Positions 15,833 to 17,732 of a stretch of DNA of 17,732 nucleotides are shown piece by piece (within the stretch, counting starts at the first letter, position 1; every line of letters begins with the position of its first letter). The stretch is taken from contig WRKD01000200.1 in NCBI GenBank assembly GCA_009778255.1, forward strand, positions 1 through 17,732, read 5' to 3'. Source of the DNA: Bacillota bacterium (GTDB taxonomy: Bacteria; Bacillota; Dehalobacteriia; UBA4068). The translations under genes were made by a program, and so were the position numbers. The notes beneath the pieces were generated by a model, which ran no database searches, was not told where the DNA came from, and worked only from the letters and a program-made list of their open reading frames with translations.

Positions 15833-16117
15833 ATATAAAACAAGTCGATTTCTTGTAAAAGATAAAAAAGATTAAACAAATGAAAACAAGAACTGTGTCT
15901 TTTTAATATTTTAAAAGACTTGCTACAGAAGTTTAAAATGTAATAATTCTACATGTCTACCAAATTAAATAAAAAAATTTTAAAAAAATGCAAAAAACCT
16001 CTTGACATTAAAGTAACTTTATAGGTTACTATTATAACCGTAATAACAAATTAATAAATAATTTATCATTAATAGTCAAAAAGTTACCATATGAAAAAAT
16101 CTAAGGGGGTAAAAAAA
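15833..16117. other. AT-rich intergenic region upstream of the DivIVA-like gene
   Basis: No gene is visible. The region holds an imperfect palindrome with GTCTTTT/AAAAGAC arms (15897-15919), an ATGTA-N7-TACAT inverted repeat (15938-15954), the MerR-type candidate promoter (16002-16032) and further GGTTA/TAACC and GTTAC boxes (16024-16039, 16083-16087). The transcript leader from that promoter would be about 75-80 bases. Confidence 0.6.
16002..16032 (+). promoter_or_regulatory. Candidate MerR-family-regulated promoter with 19-base spacer
   Basis: A perfect -35 TTGACA (16002-16007) is separated by 19 bases from TACTAT (16027-16032, 4 of 6 to TATAAT). The spacer holds a perfect dyad TAAAGT-A-ACTTTA (16009-16021). 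A long spacer with an internal dyad is the hallmark of MerR/SoxR-type activated promoters, where the regulator twists the DNA to realign the two elements. A second overlapping dyad, AGTAAC-N7-GTTACT (16012-16030), is also present. No MerR gene lies in the window. Confidence 0.5.
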
Positions 16118-16615
16118 ATGACCACTGAAAGAATCTTTTTTCAAGAAGTAATGAGAGGATACGACATGGAGCAAGTAGACAAATACATCAGCAAGCTTTC
16201 AGAAGCGTATCAAGAAGCATACGATGAAAATACAGCCATAAGAGAAAGATACAACGCCCTGTTGGATGATTTCAAAAAATTAGGTTCGCAAGAGCAAGGC
16301 GAAATGAATCCAGAAATCCTCTTAATGTACGCGGAAATGCTGGCGCAAAAGATAATCGCCGATGCTCAAGCACAAGCGGCAAAAACAAAAGCAGAAGCGC
16401 AAAAAGTATTTGCAGATACCAATGCCATGGCAGCGCAAGTAAAAGCAGAATCGCAAAAATCTCTTAGCGAAGCCAATGCCGAGGCGGCCAAAATAGTAAT
16501 GCGGGCCAGAAAAAACATAGAACAAGCTTACAAGATCATGGAACAAACTTGTAGTAAGGTGCAAAATATGTTGTCATACAATACCCCAGACATCAGAATC
16601 ATTAAAGCCGAATAG
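16118..16615 (+). CDS. DivIVA-domain coiled-coil protein
   Basis: The protein has 165 residues from the ATG at 16118, 7 bases after AAGGGGGT (16103-16110); an upstream ATG at 16091 lacks a ribosome site. The N-terminus (FFQEVMRGYDMEQVDKYISKLSEAY, about residues 7-31) is the DivIVA lipid-binding motif pattern with RGYD followed by VDxYI. A coiled coil follows, then three tandem 18-residue Ala/Lys/Gln-rich repeats (81-98, 99-116, 117-134), and a short tail with one Cys (C145). DivIVA-type proteins gather at negatively curved membrane and recruit partners. It is followed after 31 bases by a SipW-type signal peptidase gene, so a role in placing secretion is plausible but inferred. Arg codons are 6 AGA of 7 and Tyr codons 7 TAC of 8, unlike the flagellar genes. 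Confidence 0.85.
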   Translation: MTTERIFFQEVMRGYDMEQVDKYISKLSEAYQEAYDENTAIRERYNALLDDFKKLGSQEQGEMNPEILLMYAEMLAQKIIADAQAQAAKTKAEAQKVFADTNAMAAQVKAESQKSLSEANAEAAKIVMRARKNIEQAYKIMEQTCSKVQNMLSYNTPDIRIIKAE

Positions 16616-16646
16616 GGTATGTTAATCAAGACGGGGGGGATCATAA

Positions 16647-17474
16647 ATGGCGTTAAAGAGCTTAGAAGAGATCAATCGAGAGTTCATATTTGAACGGCTA
16701 TCATATGGCGGTAATCCCAAACCCACTAGCACAACGCCATATATAGAATTGCCCAATACAACAAGCGTTGCAAGGTGGCGGGATATGAAAACAAGCGCAA
16801 TCAAGATGAAAATGAAATTGGCAAATCTAAAATCAATAACTTCCAAAAGACTATATTATGATGAAGAAAAAGTTGTTGATACGGTTTTGCCAAAGCAAAA
16901 AGCAACCAAGAAAAAAACCAGCGCCGCTTCTCTCGTTTCAGACATTCTGTTTTACATAGCGATCTTTGTCATACTAAGTGCAACTATATTTGCCGGTTCA
17001 GACTCCAAAGCGCCTAAAGTAATTCTGGGATACTCATATTTTACAGTCCTTACTTCCAGTATGCAAAATGAAATACCTAAAGGCTCATTCATACTGGTGC
17101 ATCATATGAATCCCTCAAAATTGAAACTAGGCGACAATATAACATATATGCGTGATCCACATACTTCAATAACCCATAAAATAGTCGGCATATATGAGAA
17201 TTACCAGAACAGCGGGGCTAGAGGGTTCCAAACTCAAGGCGTAAACAATGTGAACCCCGATCAGGAAATTGTTTTTGCCAGCAATGTAGTGGGTAAAGTG
17301 ACAATAGTCATACCATCTGCTGGAGCCGCCATTATGTATCTTAGAACAAATATGCATCTAATGTTTATCATGTTCGGTTTATGTGTGATACTCTCATTCA
17401 CTCTTAGAGGAATGTTTACCAAACCAGGAAGGGGCGGCGTGCAGGGAAGAGTTAAGGCTTTAGCAAAGCGGTAG
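16647..17474 (+). CDS. SipW/ER-type signal peptidase I with cytoplasmic N-terminal extension
   Basis: This 275-residue membrane protease probably cleaves signal peptides of specialised exported proteins. The catalytic Ser is in VLTSSMQNEIPKGS (S138, followed by Met), and the second catalytic residue is His in SITHKIVGI (H177) rather than Lys, which marks the SipW/ER-type class seen in spore-formers and archaea. QGVNNVNPDQEIV and VVGKV complete the usual box order. One membrane helix precedes the active site (about 98-116), and one or two hydrophobic segments follow (about 219-233 and 236-253). Unusual is the N-terminal cytoplasmic stretch of about 95 residues with a basic linker (KQKATKKK), much longer than in B. 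subtilis SipW. GGGGGGA (16633-16640 area) is the ribosome site. An exported-protein gene follows 76 bases later. Confidence 0.9.
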   Translation: MALKSLEEINREFIFERLSYGGNPKPTSTTPYIELPNTTSVARWRDMKTSAIKMKMKLANLKSITSKRLYYDEEKVVDTVLPKQKATKKKTSAASLVSDILFYIAIFVILSATIFAGSDSKAPKVILGYSYFTVLTSSMQNEIPKGSFILVHHMNPSKLKLGDNITYMRDPHTSITHKIVGIYENYQNSGARGFQTQGVNNVNPDQEIVFASNVVGKVTIVIPSAGAAIMYLRTNMHLMFIMFGLCVILSFTLRGMFTKPGRGGVQGRVKALAKR

Positions 17475-17595
17475 CCACCTGATTAGGGGTGCGCGTCGGA
17501 AGGGAGGTAGTTGTCGCTTTGTTCAAATAAATTGAAACGGAGGTTGGATAATGGAAAGGAGGAATGCTGGAAATGCCAACAAAGGAGGTTTTGTA
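17475..17595 (+). promoter_or_regulatory. Leader with serial ribosome sites and nine GGA motifs
   Basis: Four Shine-Dalgarno-like runs occur in under 90 bases: AGGGAGG (17501-17507), CGGAGG (17538-17543), AAAGGAGG (17555-17562) and AAAGGAGG (17581-17588 area). GGA trinucleotides lie at 17498, 17503, 17539, 17546, 17553, 17558, 17561, 17569 and 17584. A 10-codon frame (MLEMPTKEVL, 17564-17596) ends in TAATG, overlapping the ATG at 17596. A 30-codon TTG frame at 17511 with four Cys is also open. CsrA binding is possible but unproven. Confidence 0.4.
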
Positions 17596-17732
17596 ATGGC
17601 TGATATCTGCAAAAAATCGTGGTGGTTACTAAGAAGCGCTGTAACAGTGATACTGCTAGCCGTGATGATGATAGATATAACCTTTGGTTTTGAAGAAGCA
17701 AAATATAAGACCAATGAGTTTATCGGCAGGTT
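17551..17732 (+). CDS. Exported protein with SipW-dependent-like signal sequence (3' partial)
   Basis: The frame runs off the window edge, so only the N-terminus is visible. Two in-frame ATGs have good ribosome sites: 17551 (after CGGAGG) and 17596 (after AAAGGAGG, and coupled by TAATG to a short upstream frame). From 17596 the protein begins MADICKKSWWLLRSAVTVIL, with a basic n-region and a hydrophobic core (AVTVILLAVMMIDITFG). It then reads FEEAKYKTNEFIG, which fits the F-x-[DE]-x5-N-x-F pattern found just after the signal in TasA/camelysin-type SipW substrates. Its place directly after a SipW-type peptidase supports this. The start at 17551 adds 15 residues (MERRNAGNANKGGFV). What the mature protein is cannot be told from this fragment. 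Confidence 0.7.
   Translation, partial: MERRNAGNANKGGFVMADICKKSWWLLRSAVTVILLAVMMIDITFGFEEAKYKTNEFIGR

Noticed and set aside
15897..15919. GTCTTTT/AAAAGAC palindrome as a third terminator or operator
   Set aside because: The stem is AT-rich with mismatched centre and no T tail. Such palindromes are expected by chance in this AT-rich gap.
17511..17603. 30-codon TTG-started frame with four Cys (CSNK, CWKC, FC)
   Set aside because: The ribosome-site spacing is only 3 bases, it uses TTG, and it overlaps the exported-protein start. It is mentioned as part of the leader but not called as a gene.
1..17732. CRISPR arrays, tRNA/rRNA genes, insertion sequences, phage genes
   Set aside because: I saw no spaced direct repeats, cloverleaf-like sequences, transposase or integrase motifs on either strand.

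Overview
The window comes from a motile, low-to-medium GC Gram-positive-lineage bacterium (Bacillota). This is inferred from gene order and family type: flhA-flhF-flhG-(PilZ)-sigma28-fapA, then flgF-flgG, then yvyF-flgM-flgN-flgK-flgL-DUF6470-fliW-csrA. These blocks correspond to three separate Bacillus subtilis loci (the 3' end of the fla/che operon, flhOP, and the yvyF-to-csrA operon), here placed end to end on one strand. A Clostridia or Negativicutes member is more likely than a Bacillus, but the sequence alone does not settle the genus.

Region 1 (1-8053) is one tightly packed transcription unit: the C-terminal part of the export gate protein FlhA (cut by the window edge), FlhF GTPase, FlhG/MinD-like ATPase, a YcgR-type PilZ c-di-GMP receptor, the flagellar sigma factor, FapA (DUF342), a small acidic unknown protein, and a membrane-anchored DUF6115 protein in the position of B. 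subtilis swrB. The chemotaxis genes that lie before sigD in B. subtilis are absent here. The unit probably ends at a hairpin with a T tail near 8190-8230.

Region 2 (8231-15778) holds late flagellar genes. A candidate sigma28 promoter (8307-8333) precedes flgF and flgG (rod proteins). They are followed by yvyF (double zinc ribbon), a 170-base AT-rich gap with phased TAGTTT repeats, flgM (anti-sigma factor for the sigma encoded upstream), flgN (chaperone), flgK and an enlarged flgL (hook-filament junction), a DUF6470 protein, and the overlapping pair fliW-csrA (post-transcriptional control of flagellin). A strong rho-independent terminator closes this unit. No flagellin gene follows csrA.

Region 3 (15779-17732) looks different. 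After a second hairpin terminator and a long AT-rich gap comes a promoter shaped like a MerR-family target (TTGACA, 19-base spacer carrying a dyad, TACTAT). It precedes a DivIVA-domain coiled-coil protein with three 18-residue repeats, a SipW/ER-type signal peptidase (Ser/His type) with an unusual cytoplasmic N-terminal extension of about 95 residues, and the start of a secreted protein whose N-terminus resembles SipW-dependent substrates. Arg and Tyr codon choice in the DivIVA-like gene differs from the flagellar genes. This region is the best candidate for a poorly described system: a locally organised secretion/assembly locus for a surface protein or fibre, possibly regulated by a MerR-type activator and perhaps by CsrA. 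The functional linkage is inference from adjacency and motifs.
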